From an uncultured Pseudomonadota bacterium (lineage in GTDB: Bacteria > Pseudomonadota > Gammaproteobacteria > Methylococcales > Methylomonadaceae), in NCBI GenBank assembly GCA_903834465.1, contig CAILJB010000010.1, positions 62,001 to 126,000 on the forward strand: a stretch of DNA of 64,000 nt, written 5' to 3'. Positions 27,963-36,979 of the stretch are shown here, piece after piece (position 1 is the stretch's first letter; every line of letters begins with the position of its first letter). The notes under the pieces were generated by a model that was given only the letters and a program-made list of their open reading frames with translations, did no database searches and had not been told where the DNA came from. A program made the translations under genes and the position numbers.

Positions 27963-28925
27963 TCAATACCGAACCAATGCAGAACCCCAAGTAAATCCCG
28001 CTCCAAAGGCTTCAAGCAACACTGTTTGACCGCGTTGGATTCGCCCATCACGCACAGCTTCATTGAACGCTAACAAAACTGATGCAGATGACGTATTACC
28101 TTGCGTTTCAAGCGTCACAACCACTTGTTCCATCGACATTTTTAATTTTTTCGCTGTTGCCGCGATAATCCGAATATTAGCCTGATGTGGCACGAGCCAG
28201 TCGATTTCAGATTTATCCATATTATGTGCGTCAAGCGTTTCGTCAACAATGCGTCCTAACGTATTCACCGCAACTTTAAACACTTCGTTGCCACGCATGG
28301 AAATATAGCCTAACGATTCTTCGTCGCCCGTTGCTTGAGGATTTGGACAATAAAGCAATTCGTCATATTGCCCATCGGAATGAATATGCGTTGATAACAC
28401 GCCAGTATCCGTTGAAGCCTGTAATAACATTGCCCCTGCACCGTCACCAAATAAAATGCAAGTGCCGCGATCTGTCCAATCGACAATGCGTGAACACACT
28501 TCTGAACCCACGATTAGAACGGTTTTTGCCGCACCAGATTTAATATATTGGTCAGCAATACTTAACGCGAAAATCGAACCGCTACACGCCGCTTGAATAT
28601 CAAATGCTACGCCACCTGTCACGCCTAAACGATGTTGCAACAAACATGCAGTGCTAGGATATACATTGTCTGGCGTACCTGTCGCAACAATAATTAAATC
28701 AATATCATTGGGCTGAATTTGAGCCGCTTCGATAGCTTGACGCGCGGCAATTTCTGCCATACTCGCGGCAGTCTCGTGAGCAGACACAACGTGACGACTG
28801 CGAATGCCCGTGCGTTCAAAAATCCATTCATCTGACGTGTCAACACGTTCAGCAAGGTCATGATTTGTGACCACATTTTCGGGTAAATAGCCGCCTGTGC
28901 CGATAATTTTTGCGTAACGACTCAT
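27963..28925 (-). CDS. fabH: 3-oxoacyl-ACP synthase III
   Basis: FabH starts fatty-acid synthesis by condensing acetyl-CoA with malonyl-ACP. The 320-residue protein keeps the catalytic Cys114 (QAACSGSIF), His (VPHQANIR) and Asn ([10 protein letters not shown]). It overlaps plsX by 4 bases. Downstream, the fabD-fabG-acpP genes follow only after an inserted hypothetical gene and toxin-antitoxin pair. Confidence 0.97.
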   Translation of the reverse strand: MSRYAKIIGTGGYLPENVVTNHDLAERVDTSDEWIFERTGIRSRHVVSAHETAASMAEIAARQAIEAAQIQPNDIDLIIVATGTPDNVYPSTACLLQHRLGVTGGVAFDIQAACSGSIFALSIADQYIKSGAAKTVLIVGSEVCSRIVDWTDRGTCILFGDGAGAMLLQASTDTGVLSTHIHSDGQYDELLYCPNPQATGDEESLGYISMRGNEVFKVAVNTLGRIVDETLDAHNMDKSEIDWLVPHQANIRIIAATAKKLKMSMEQVVVTLETQGNTSSASVLLAFNEAVRDGRIQRGQTVLLEAFGAGFTWGSALVRY

Positions 28926-29950
28926 AAGACAACTCGCTGGGCTAAAGTCGCTTCGACTTGATCGGTAATTTTTTGAATGACGTTTTGTTGCACTTCGACT
29001 TCCGCTAATTTAATCGCTGTTTTAAACGCTAACACGTCTGCGCCGCCGTGACTTTTAATCACTAGTCCACGCAAACCTAGAAAACTCGCGCCGTTATATA
29101 AACGCGGATCGATACGTTGTTTGAAATTTTTTAAAACGGGATAGGCAATGATTGCGACTAATTTTGTCAGCCAATTTTTCGCAAAGGCTTCTTTTAAAAC
29201 TGTGCCAATCATTTTTGCTGCGCCTTCAATGGATTTCAATGAAACATTGCCAACAAAACCATCACACACCACTAAATCAACGTTGATATTACCTGCGTTG
29301 ATAGAATTGCCTTCGACATAACCGATGTAATTAAGTTCGGAATCTTGTAATAATTTGGCAGCAGCTTTGACTTGTTCATTGCCTTTCATTTCTTCTTCGC
29401 CAATATTGAGCAAGCCTACGCGCGGATTTTCAATGCCTTCGATGGCTTTTACGAGTTCATTGCCCATCACTGCAAATTGAAATAAATGCTCGGCGGTGCA
29501 ATCAACATTTCCGCCCAAATCCAGCATGTGCGTGTGTCCATCAATCGATGGTAACGTGGAAATAATCGCAGGACGGTCAATACCGTTAAGCATTTTTAAT
29601 ACAAATCGCGCTGTCGCCATTAACGCACCGGTATTTCCTGCGCTAACACAGGCATCGGCACGTTTTTCATGAACAAGGTTAATTGCCACGCGCATCGAAG
29701 AATCTTTTTTATTTTTAAGGGCTTTCGACGGTGATTCGTCCATGTCCACTTTTTGCGAGGCGTGTTGAATGCTTAATCGGTTGCCATAAACCAGTAAGGC
29801 TTGCGCTAACAACGGATTAAGCACTGTTTCATCGCCCACTAAAATAAGGCTTAGAGCTGAATTTTCTTGTAGACAGGCTAACGCAGCCGGCACAGTAACA
29901 TCAACGCCGTAATCGCCACCCATCGCATCAATTGAAATTATTAAACTCAC
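28922..29950 (-). CDS. plsX: Phosphate acyltransferase PlsX
   Basis: PlsX makes acyl-phosphate from acyl-ACP for phospholipid synthesis. The 342-residue protein begins [19 protein letters not shown] and contains [30 protein letters not shown] and [21 protein letters not shown], all family signatures. It lies between rpmF and fabH as in E. coli, but a terminator-like hairpin stands between rpmF and plsX. Confidence 0.97.
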   Translation of the reverse strand: MSLIISIDAMGGDYGVDVTVPAALACLQENSALSLILVGDETVLNPLLAQALLVYGNRLSIQHASQKVDMDESPSKALKNKKDSSMRVAINLVHEKRADACVSAGNTGALMATARFVLKMLNGIDRPAIISTLPSIDGHTHMLDLGGNVDCTAEHLFQFAVMGNELVKAIEGIENPRVGLLNIGEEEMKGNEQVKAAAKLLQDSELNYIGYVEGNSINAGNINVDLVVCDGFVGNVSLKSIEGAAKMIGTVLKEAFAKNWLTKLVAIIAYPVLKNFKQRIDPRLYNGASFLGLRGLVIKSHGGADVLAFKTAIKLAEVEVQQNVIQKITDQVEATLAQRVVL

Positions 29951-29975
29951 GCTGAAAAATTGCTCCGCAGGGCTT

Positions 29976-30008
29976 AAAAAGAAGCCGAATCAGAAACCCT
30001 GATTCGGC
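29976..30008 (-). terminator. Intrinsic terminator between rpmF and plsX
   Basis: Read on the minus strand, GCCGAATCAG and CTGATTCGGC pair around a 5-base loop, followed at once by TTCTTTTT. It lies 28 bases after the rpmF stop and so would end or attenuate the yceD-rpmF transcript before the fatty-acid genes. Confidence 0.85.
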
Positions 30009-30036
30009 ATAATGTTCGTCCGATAAAAACTAATGT

Positions 30037-30225
30037 TTAGTCAATTTCAACAGCACTAGACGCTACAATTTGACGACCTTTGAAATAACCATCTGGGGTC
30101 ATGTGGTGACGTAAGTGCATTTCGCCAGTAATTGGGTCTTGTGATAATGTTTTTGCTGTTAATGCGTCGTGTGAACGACGTTGTCCACGTCTTGAACGTG
30201 TGACTTTACTCTTTTGTACTGCCAT
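30037..30225 (-). CDS. rpmF: Ribosomal protein L32
   Basis: A 62-residue basic large-subunit protein with [20 protein letters not shown], the highly conserved start of L32. It lacks the zinc-binding cysteines, as usual for gammaproteobacterial L32. Its start overlaps the stop of the yceD-like gene by one base. Confidence 0.97.
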   Translation of the reverse strand: MAVQKSKVTRSRRGQRRSHDALTAKTLSQDPITGEMHLRHHMTPDGYFKGRQIVASSAVEID

Positions 30226-30749
30226 TAGGATTCTCCAGTAGATTTTAAATGGGCTAAAACGGAAAAAGGATTAGGTTTTTTGAGTGTTGTTTCATCGAAA
30301 GCAACTGCCAATTTTTGAGTCGCTCGTTTTATTATGCAATCATGCTCGTGTTTGGGATAATCGGGCAGATTGAGTAATAATTCGTCTTCGACAAGAAGAC
30401 TAAGGGGCAGCGTTTCTTCTTCAAGTAATAATGGTTCATAATCTGGCGGCAAACGATCCACCTGTTCAAATGTGGTAGCAATACCTAACTTGACCTCATT
30501 ATTAACTTTTAATTCAACACCTTGCAAACAATTCTGGCATTCAAGTAACAACGTTACTTCTAAGTTGCCTTCAATTTTGGCTAGCCGACCTTCGCGCCCA
30601 AAATACAAATTAACGTCAACAAAACCTGCGTTATCAACTAATTTTTCGCACAAACGTGTTAAGTCTTTAAGCGGTAGTTGACCATGTAATTCGCCGCGCT
30701 TGTCGGCAAGATGTAGAGGTTCAATGATTTTAGGCAGTCGATTTTGCAT
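30225..30749 (-). CDS. yceD: YceD/DUF177 family protein
   Basis: The 174-residue protein belongs to the YceD family, linked to 23S rRNA accumulation and always found beside rpmF. A CQNC pair sits in the conserved core [14 protein letters not shown]. The acidic stretch [23 protein letters not shown] follows, and the end contains [10 protein letters not shown]. It is the first gene of the yceD-rpmF unit. Its exact biochemical action is not known. Confidence 0.9.
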   Translation of the reverse strand: MQNRLPKIIEPLHLADKRGELHGQLPLKDLTRLCEKLVDNAGFVDVNLYFGREGRLAKIEGNLEVTLLLECQNCLQGVELKVNNEVKLGIATTFEQVDRLPPDYEPLLLEEETLPLSLLVEDELLLNLPDYPKHEHDCIIKRATQKLAVAFDETTLKKPNPFSVLAHLKSTGES

Positions 30750-30869
30750 CCCTTAATAATATATTGAAACGTCATAAGCGTCAAATTAGACACAAGCATA
30801 TCTATTTTTTGCCGATAACGATGTTGATTAAAACACCGCGAAGAAAAATTTACTCACTTACACCAGCAA

Positions 30870-30898
30870 TTACTACAGTTTTTTAAAAAGAATATAAT
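30870..30898 (+). promoter_or_regulatory. Possible oadG promoter
   Basis: TATAAT at 30893-30898 stands 38 bases upstream of oadG. The best -35 at 17 bases is TTACTA (30870-30875), which is weak. It lies in the divergent gap between yceD and oadG. Confidence 0.4.
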
Positions 30899-30936
30899 AC
30901 AATGTGCGGATTCTAATATTTACCGAGTGAGCAATC

Positions 30937-31164
30937 ATGACAGAACTTATGAGTAGCGGCATGGAATTGATGTTCGCGGGCATGGGAATTGTATTTTTAT
31001 TTTTAACCATGCTAGTCATCGTGATTAACGTAATGTCTGGGCTTATACAGCGTTACTTTCCTGAAGAGGTTATTGTCACGAATAGCGTGCAGAATGCAGC
31101 AATCGACAATCGTTATATTGCGGCAATTACAGCCGCCGTGCATCAGTACCGTAGCACACACTAA
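30937..31164 (+). CDS. oadG: Oxaloacetate decarboxylase gamma chain
   Basis: The small membrane subunit that assembles the sodium-pumping decarboxylase. The 75-residue protein has a single N-terminal membrane helix (MELMFAGMGIVFLFLTMLVI), then a short soluble tail ending in a TAAVHQYRSTH-like segment that in this family binds Zn and contacts OadA. It is preceded by GAGTGAG and starts the oadG-oadA-oadB operon. Confidence 0.88.
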   Translation: MTELMSSGMELMFAGMGIVFLFLTMLVIVINVMSGLIQRYFPEEVIVTNSVQNAAIDNRYIAAITAAVHQYRSTH

Positions 31165-31250
31165 TAAACTAAACCCTAACCTCAACCCTGCCAATCAAAC
31201 GCTTTACAGTCCTCTACAAGAACTTTAAAGCATTAGGAGAGATATTAAGA

Positions 31251-33026
31251 ATGGCCACCAACACCAAGAAATTAGGAATCACCGAAGTTGTTTTGCGTGA
31301 TGCTCATCAATCGATTTTAGCCACGCGCATTCGCATCGACGATATGTTGCCGATTTGCGCTCAACTAGATGCTATCGGTTATTGGTCTATCGAATCGTGG
31401 GGCGGTGCTACCTTTGATGCCTGTATTCGTTATTTAGGCGAAGACCCTTGGGAAAGATTACGTTTATTGAAAGCAGCCATGCCTAATACACCGCAACAAA
31501 TGCTGTTGCGCGGGCAAAATTTGCTCGGTTATCGGCATTATGCCGATGATGTGGTGGATAAATTTATCGAACGTTGTGCGGTAAATGGTATCGATGTATT
31601 CCGAACTTTCGATGCGATGAACGATATGCGTAACATCGAACATGCTGTAAAAGCTGTAAAAAATACCGGTAAACACGCGCAAGGCACGATTTCCTACACA
31701 ACTAGCCCTGTCCACACGTTAAAAACATGGCTTGATTTAGGCAAAACCATCGAAGACATGGGCGCAGATTCAATCTGTATCAAAGACATGGCGGGGTTAC
31801 TCAAACCTTACGAAGCGTATGAATTAGTTTCAAAATTGAAAAAAAGTACGTCGATTCCGATTCATTTGCATTGCCATGCGACAACAGGTTTAAGCGTTGC
31901 TACGTTAATTAAAGCCATTGAAGCGGGCGTAGACAACGTGGATACGGCGATTTCATCGCTCAGTATGACGTATGGTCACAGTCCCACCGAAACAATCGTT
32001 GCCAGCTTAGAAGGCGAAAAACGTGCGACAGGTTTAGATTTAGTTAAACTTGAAGACATCGCGCACTATTTCCGTGAAGTGCGTAAAAAATACGCGCAAT
32101 TTGAAGGTGGTTTAAAAGGCGTGGATGGACGCATTTTAGTTTCGCAAGTGCCTGGTGGTATGTTAACAAACATGGAAAGCCAGCTCAAAGAACAAGGTGC
32201 AGCAGATAAATTCGACGAAGTAATGAAAGAAATTCCGCGTGTGCGTGAAGATTTAGGATTCATTCCGTTAGTTACTCCAACGTCACAAATTGTTGGCACG
32301 CAAGCCGTTCTTAACGTTATGAACGGCGAACGCTATAAAACGATTACCAAAGAAACCGCTGGTGTTTTGAAAGGTGAATACGGTGTGACTCCAGCCCCCA
32401 TAAATGCTGAATTACAAGCAAAAGTGTTAAATGGCGCACAACCAATTACTTGCCGTCCTGCGGACTTAATTGACGCAGAAATGGAGAAATTGATTACTGA
32501 CGTGCAAGCTAAAGCCAAAGCGGAAAATGTCACACTGACTGCAAATGTTGAAGAAGATGCTTTGATTAACGGTTTATTCGCGCAAGTGGGTTGGAAATTT
32601 TTAGCAAATCGTAATAATCCAAATGCGTTTGAGCCAAAACCTGATGCACAAGCATTTGCCGCAGCGAATGCCCTGAAAAAAGAAAGCAGTGCTGTTGAAA
32701 CGTATACAGTGAATGTCGATGGTAAAAACTTTAATGTTGCAGTTGCCGCAGGTGGCACGGCGTTAAATATCCAACCTGTCGCTGTTGCAGCACCTTTAGC
32801 TGCCGTTGCTGGCAGTGGCGCAACGATTGAAGCACCGATGTCAGGCAATATTTTAAAAATATTGGTCAGCGTTGGTAGTGAAGTTAATGAAGGCGATGTC
32901 GTCGTTTTAATGGAAGCCATGAAAATGGAAACCGAAGTGCGTTCTAAATTTACTGGCGTAGTGAGTGCCGTTCATGTGAAAGAAGGTAATGCCGTCGCCG
33001 GTGGCAACGTGTTAATTTCGCTCTAA
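31251..33026 (+). CDS. oadA: Oxaloacetate decarboxylase alpha chain, biotin-containing
   Basis: OadA transfers the carboxyl group of oxaloacetate to biotin. The 591-residue protein has an N-terminal carboxyltransferase barrel ([45 protein letters not shown]). A linker and a C-terminal biotinyl domain follow, with the biotinylated Lys558 in [10 protein letters not shown]. The 3' Ala/Val-rich linker is normal. Pyruvate carboxylase subunit B shares this layout, but the flanking oadG and oadB genes decide for the Na+ pump. Confidence 0.96.
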   Translation: MATNTKKLGITEVVLRDAHQSILATRIRIDDMLPICAQLDAIGYWSIESWGGATFDACIRYLGEDPWERLRLLKAAMPNTPQQMLLRGQNLLGYRHYADDVVDKFIERCAVNGIDVFRTFDAMNDMRNIEHAVKAVKNTGKHAQGTISYTTSPVHTLKTWLDLGKTIEDMGADSICIKDMAGLLKPYEAYELVSKLKKSTSIPIHLHCHATTGLSVATLIKAIEAGVDNVDTAISSLSMTYGHSPTETIVASLEGEKRATGLDLVKLEDIAHYFREVRKKYAQFEGGLKGVDGRILVSQVPGGMLTNMESQLKEQGAADKFDEVMKEIPRVREDLGFIPLVTPTSQIVGTQAVLNVMNGERYKTITKETAGVLKGEYGVTPAPINAELQAKVLNGAQPITCRPADLIDAEMEKLITDVQAKAKAENVTLTANVEEDALINGLFAQVGWKFLANRNNPNAFEPKPDAQAFAAANALKKESSAVETYTVNVDGKNFNVAVAAGGTALNIQPVAVAAPLAAVAGSGATIEAPMSGNILKILVSVGSEVNEGDVVVLMEAMKMETEVRSKFTGVVSAVHVKEGNAVAGGNVLISL

Positions 33027-33034
33027 AGGGTGTT

Positions 33035-34162
33035 ATGGAAAATTTAACTTCATTATGGCAAAGTACCGGTATTTATAACTTTACTGCCGGTCAGGCGTTT
33101 ATGATGCTGATTGGCTTTTTGCTACTGTTTTTAGCAATAAAAAAAGGCTTTGAACCGTTGCTATTATTGCCAATTGGTTTTGGCGCGATTTTGAGTAATA
33201 TTCCTCTTGCAGGGATTGCTGAAGAAGGCGGTTTGCTGCATTTTCTGTATTACGGCATTAAGCTGGGCATTTTCCCATTGTTAATTTTTATGGGCGTGGG
33301 CGCGATGACGGATTTTGGCCCGATGCTCGCCAATCCTAAAACATTACTCCTTGGTGCAGCGGCACAGTTTGGTATTTTCGCCTCGTTAATCGGGGCGTTA
33401 GCGTTAAATGTCATTCCAGGACTAGAGTTTTCGCTCAAAGATGCGGCAGCAATTGGTATCATTGGCGGAGCGGATGGCCCGACAGCGATTTATGTGGCAT
33501 CTAAACTTGCGCCTGATTTATTAGGTGCAATTGCCGTTGCCGCTTATTCGTATATGGCATTAGTGCCATTGATTCAACCGCCAATTATGCGTGCGTTGAC
33601 GACTGAAGCGGAACGTAAAATCGAAATGCAGCAATTACGGCACGTCAGTAAAACTGAAAAAATTATTTTTCCTTTAACGTTATTATTGTTGTCGATTTTG
33701 TTATTGCCTTCTGCTACGCCATTAGTGGGCATGTTTGCCTTAGGTAATTTGATGAATGCTTGTGGCGTAGTCGATCGCTTAAGTCAAACGGCTCAAAACG
33801 AATTGATTAACATCGTCACCATTTTCTTAGGTTTAGCTGTCGGTTCTAAGCTGAGTGCAGAAGCGTTTTTACAAGTCAAAACACTGGGGATTTTAGTGTT
33901 AGGCGCGATTGCTTTTGCGATTGGAACCGCCGCTGGCGTTATGATGGCAAAACTGATGAATCGTTTTAGTGATACACCGATTAACCCGTTAATTGGTGCG
34001 GCAGGCGTTTCGGCTGTACCGATGGCGGCGCGAGTCGCGAATAAAATTGGCTTGGAAAGTAATCCGCATAATTTCTTATTGATGCACGCGATGGGCCCGA
34101 ATGTAGCCGGTGTTATTGGTTCAGCGGTGGCAGCAGGTGTGTTACTGAGTTTGATTAAATAA
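33035..34162 (+). CDS. oadB: Oxaloacetate decarboxylase beta chain, Na+ pump
   Basis: OadB decarboxylates carboxybiotin and exports Na+ ions. The 375-residue integral membrane protein has many hydrophobic helices, [18 protein letters not shown] in the middle (containing the conserved Asp) and [19 protein letters not shown] near the C terminus. It starts 8 bases after oadA. The complex would let the cell couple citrate or malate fermentation, or reversed anaplerosis, to a sodium gradient. Confidence 0.95.
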   Translation: MENLTSLWQSTGIYNFTAGQAFMMLIGFLLLFLAIKKGFEPLLLLPIGFGAILSNIPLAGIAEEGGLLHFLYYGIKLGIFPLLIFMGVGAMTDFGPMLANPKTLLLGAAAQFGIFASLIGALALNVIPGLEFSLKDAAAIGIIGGADGPTAIYVASKLAPDLLGAIAVAAYSYMALVPLIQPPIMRALTTEAERKIEMQQLRHVSKTEKIIFPLTLLLLSILLLPSATPLVGMFALGNLMNACGVVDRLSQTAQNELINIVTIFLGLAVGSKLSAEAFLQVKTLGILVLGAIAFAIGTAAGVMMAKLMNRFSDTPINPLIGAAGVSAVPMAARVANKIGLESNPHNFLLMHAMGPNVAGVIGSAVAAGVLLSLIK

Positions 34163-34179
34163 GTTCGTTCGCACAAACT

Positions 34180-34220
34180 AAAAAAGGCTCAAGTAAATAA
34201 TAAAACCTTGAGCCTTTTTT
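34180..34220. terminator. Bidirectional intrinsic terminator after oadB
   Basis: AAAAAAGGCTCAAG and CTTGAGCCTTTTTT form a 14-base-pair stem with a 13-base loop. It separates the converging oadB and DUF502 genes. Confidence 0.9.
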
Positions 34221-34234
34221 GTTACAGAGAATTT

Positions 34235-34825
34235 TTAAGGCAATTTTTCTAATTCAGAAACTTTGTCATAATCCACACCGATACTGACAATAAAGCTACT
34301 AGCTTCTTCGATGTTCATTTTTGATTTAACGACTTTGCTTTTGTCCACAATCACCGTAAAACCAGACGTTGGATTCGGTGACGTTGGAATAAACAACACA
34401 TATTTACTCTCAAAACGGTTTGTCACATAAGCAGGAACCCAGATACCCTCTTTGGGATATTCCACATAAACCACTTCTTTGGCGAACTGTTGTTCACTAC
34501 TCGAAAACATGCTGATTACTTTTTTCAATACACGATAAATAGTGTTTAAAAACGGAATTTTTTCAATCGTCGCATCAATCAACGTAATAAACCACACACG
34601 CCCTTCAACGACTAATTTGTGTCCAATCGACACTAAAACAACGCAGCTTAATGTTAAAAATAAAATCGTGTAAATCGTATTATCTGCGTAGCTATAAACA
34701 AAACGGAACATGTCTGCTAGCAAATCTTTCACGAAAAACAAAATTTTAATGACCAAGGCAATCGGAATAACAGCCAAAATTCCGATTAAAAAGTAATTTA
34801 AAAGTTTTTTTATTTTTTCTTTCAT
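34235..34825 (-). CDS. DUF502 family membrane protein
   Basis: A 196-residue protein with two membrane helices (FLIGILAVIPIALVIKILFF and ILFLTLSCVVLVSIGHKLV), then a soluble part containing IPFLNTIYRVLKK and VLFIPTSPNPTSGF. These are signatures of the DUF502 family, found widely in proteobacteria and plants. Its role is unknown. It follows phoR by about 50 bases on the same strand and may belong to that transcript. Confidence 0.85.
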   Translation of the reverse strand: MKEKIKKLLNYFLIGILAVIPIALVIKILFFVKDLLADMFRFVYSYADNTIYTILFLTLSCVVLVSIGHKLVVEGRVWFITLIDATIEKIPFLNTIYRVLKKVISMFSSSEQQFAKEVVYVEYPKEGIWVPAYVTNRFESKYVLFIPTSPNPTSGFTVIVDKSKVVKSKMNIEEASSFIVSIGVDYDKVSELEKLP

Positions 34826-34875
34826 AACGCTATCCTTCCCAAAAATAACTATTGATATTATCGCGTGATAGGTGG

Positions 34876-36162
34876 CTAATTATTTGTTTTATTGCCTAAA
34901 CGTTTAAGTGGAAAAGCACATTTAAAACAACTACCTTTGCCAAGTTCACTACGAATAATGAGCTGTGCATCATGCCGCATTAAAACGTGTTTCACAATCG
35001 CTAATCCTAGCCCTGTGCCATTTATTTTTTTAGAACGTTTTGTTTCAACACGATAAAACCGTTCTGTCACGCGCAAAATATCTGTCAGCGCAATGCCTTC
35101 ACCTTGGTCAATGACATCTAAAAATACGCCATCTTCAGTTTGATACCAATGAAGTTGCACCAATGTATCTTCAGGAGAATATTTCAACGCATTACTCAAT
35201 AAATTGGTAAATGCACTGCGTAATTCATTTTCTTCACCCACTAAATTGGCATCACAATTTAACGTTAATTTGATTCGTTCTTCACCAACCGTTGCTTCGG
35301 TTTCATGGCAAATTTGCGTGAGTAACGTAGGAATATCAATGACTTCGTGTTTTTTGTTTTTAGTCTCTAAATGCGCCAACAACAACAAATCATCCACCAA
35401 ATGCTGCATTCTATCGGTTTGCCCTTGCATGTTTTTCAGTGAATTGGTCAACAATGGCGACACTTGCTCATCCATATCTTGTAAGGTTTCAATGTAACCT
35501 TTAAGCACTGTCAACGGCGTGCGTAATTCATGCGATACATTTGCCACAAAATCTTTTCGCATCCGCTCCATTTGTTTTAATTGCGTCACATCTTGCGCCA
35601 GCAATAAACGTAAACCCGCCCCATAGTTAATGATACGAACCGCTAAAATAATTTGATTATTCAGCGGCGACGGCATAATCACCGGTTCATCGTATTGTTT
35701 CGATTTTAAATATTGGATAAATTCGGGGAAACGAATCAAATTAGGAATGCGCTGACCTTTATCACCTTGGCGTAATCCCAACACTTCACGCGCGGCCTTA
35801 TTTGCCCATTCAATTTCATCACCGGCATTTAATACGACAGCAGCATCGGGCAAGGCTTCAGTCGATTCACGAAATTGATCGACCATTTTGCTAAGTTTCT
35901 TTTTACGACGTTTATTATTTTTTTTGATACGATAAACGTGGTAATAAAGCTCTTCCCACGCACCCGTTGTTTTCGGATAATTACCTTGCCCGCCGGTACG
36001 CAACCATTTTTCAAAGCGATTGATTTGATATAAATGCTGAAAAAGTAGCGATAACGTCAATATTAAAAGCAACGGCACAAATAATTTTGTAAACAAACCA
36101 ATTACACAAATTACCGAAAATAATAGTAAAAAAGTAATGATTTCGCGTCGCCAAATACCCAT
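34876..36162 (-). CDS. phoR: Phosphate regulon sensor kinase PhoR
   Basis: PhoR senses phosphate limitation through the Pst/PhoU complex and phosphorylates PhoB. The 428-residue protein has two N-terminal membrane helices with almost no periplasmic loop, then a basic stretch (KKNNKRRKKKLSK). A PAS domain follows, then the H box VANVSHELRTPLT and an ATPase domain (NLLSNALKYSP, DQGEGI, GTGLGLAIVKHV). It follows phoB by 11 bases. The near-absence of a periplasmic sensor is normal for PhoR and supports the name. Confidence 0.94.
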   Translation of the reverse strand: MGIWRREIITFLLLFSVICVIGLFTKLFVPLLLILTLSLLFQHLYQINRFEKWLRTGGQGNYPKTTGAWEELYYHVYRIKKNNKRRKKKLSKMVDQFRESTEALPDAAVVLNAGDEIEWANKAAREVLGLRQGDKGQRIPNLIRFPEFIQYLKSKQYDEPVIMPSPLNNQIILAVRIINYGAGLRLLLAQDVTQLKQMERMRKDFVANVSHELRTPLTVLKGYIETLQDMDEQVSPLLTNSLKNMQGQTDRMQHLVDDLLLLAHLETKNKKHEVIDIPTLLTQICHETEATVGEERIKLTLNCDANLVGEENELRSAFTNLLSNALKYSPEDTLVQLHWYQTEDGVFLDVIDQGEGIALTDILRVTERFYRVETKRSKKINGTGLGLAIVKHVLMRHDAQLIIRSELGKGSCFKCAFPLKRLGNKTNN

Positions 36163-36173
36163 ACGTCCTCCCG

Positions 36174-36866
36174 CTACTGCGTTACTGAAAATCGATAGCC
36201 AAAACCGCGTACGGTTTGCACTAATTCTTCTCGTCCATACGTTTCTAAAATTTTGCGTAACCGGCGAATATGCACATCAACGGTGCGTTCTTCAATATAA
36301 ACGCTGCGTCCCCAAACTTGGTCGAGTAATTGCGTGCGATTAAATACTTTATCTGGATGCGTCATAAAAAATTGCATCAACCGGAATTCGGTCGGACTCA
36401 CTTCGACGGTTTGCTCGGCAATTGTTAAGCGATGTTGCTCGGTATCAAGAATTAAATCGCCCACAATAATTTGTGGCGACCATTGATGTTTACTGCTACG
36501 ACGCAAGACAGCGCGTAATCGTGCGACTAATTCGCGTGGTGAAAAAGGCTTGGTCATATAATCATCAATACCACAGCCAAAACCGCGAATTTTGTCTTCT
36601 TCTTCGCCGCGCGCGGTGAGTAAGATAATCGGTAATTCTTGATACACAGGTTCTTTGCGTAACCGTCTTGCCCATTCCACGCCATTCAAATTAGGCAACA
36701 TCCAATCCAGTAAAATTAAATCAGGTAAGGTATCATTTAAGAAACGTTGTGCTTCTTCGGCATTCGACACAGCTTGAACGGTAAAACCAGCTTGTTCTAG
36801 CACGACGATTAACATTTCTCTGATTGCGTCTTCATCTTCAACAACGAGAATAATAAAATTGGGCAT
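36174..36866 (-). CDS. phoB: Phosphate regulon response regulator PhoB
   Basis: An OmpR-type regulator of 230 residues. The receiver carries Glu10-Asp11 and phospho-acceptor Asp54 (LLDWMLPNLNG), then the conserved MTKPFSPREL. The winged-helix DNA-binding domain includes VEVSPTEFRLMQFFM and YIEERTVDVHIRRLRK, close to PhoB. A PHO box lies upstream, so the operon autoregulates, and phoR follows directly. Confidence 0.96.
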   Translation of the reverse strand: MPNFIILVVEDEDAIREMLIVVLEQAGFTVQAVSNAEEAQRFLNDTLPDLILLDWMLPNLNGVEWARRLRKEPVYQELPIILLTARGEEEDKIRGFGCGIDDYMTKPFSPRELVARLRAVLRRSSKHQWSPQIIVGDLILDTEQHRLTIAEQTVEVSPTEFRLMQFFMTHPDKVFNRTQLLDQVWGRSVYIEERTVDVHIRRLRKILETYGREELVQTVRGFGYRFSVTQ

Positions 36867-36893
36867 AATTAAGGTTAAAAAACGAAAAGAACC

Positions 36894-36928
36894 ATTCTAA
36901 CAACCGTTTTATGACTGTTTGATGACAT
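36894..36928 (-). promoter_or_regulatory. PHO box and -10 of the phoBR promoter
   Basis: On the minus strand, ATGTCAT CAAA CAGTCAT (36911-36928) matches the PhoB-box pattern of two CTGTCAT-like repeats spaced by four. Eleven bases further on is TAGAAT (36894-36899), a -10 at the spacing used by PhoB-activated promoters, where the box replaces the -35. It lies 28 bases upstream of the phoB start. Confidence 0.85.
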
Positions 36929-36979
36929 ATCAATTGATTAAGGCGATTTTGCCTTACACTACAACATTTTACAGAAAAA

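Noticed and set aside
32333-32920. 195-codon open frame opposite the oadA 3' end
   Set aside because: Antisense to the conserved biotin-domain region; composition reflects the Ala/Val-rich linker, with no binding site or family match.
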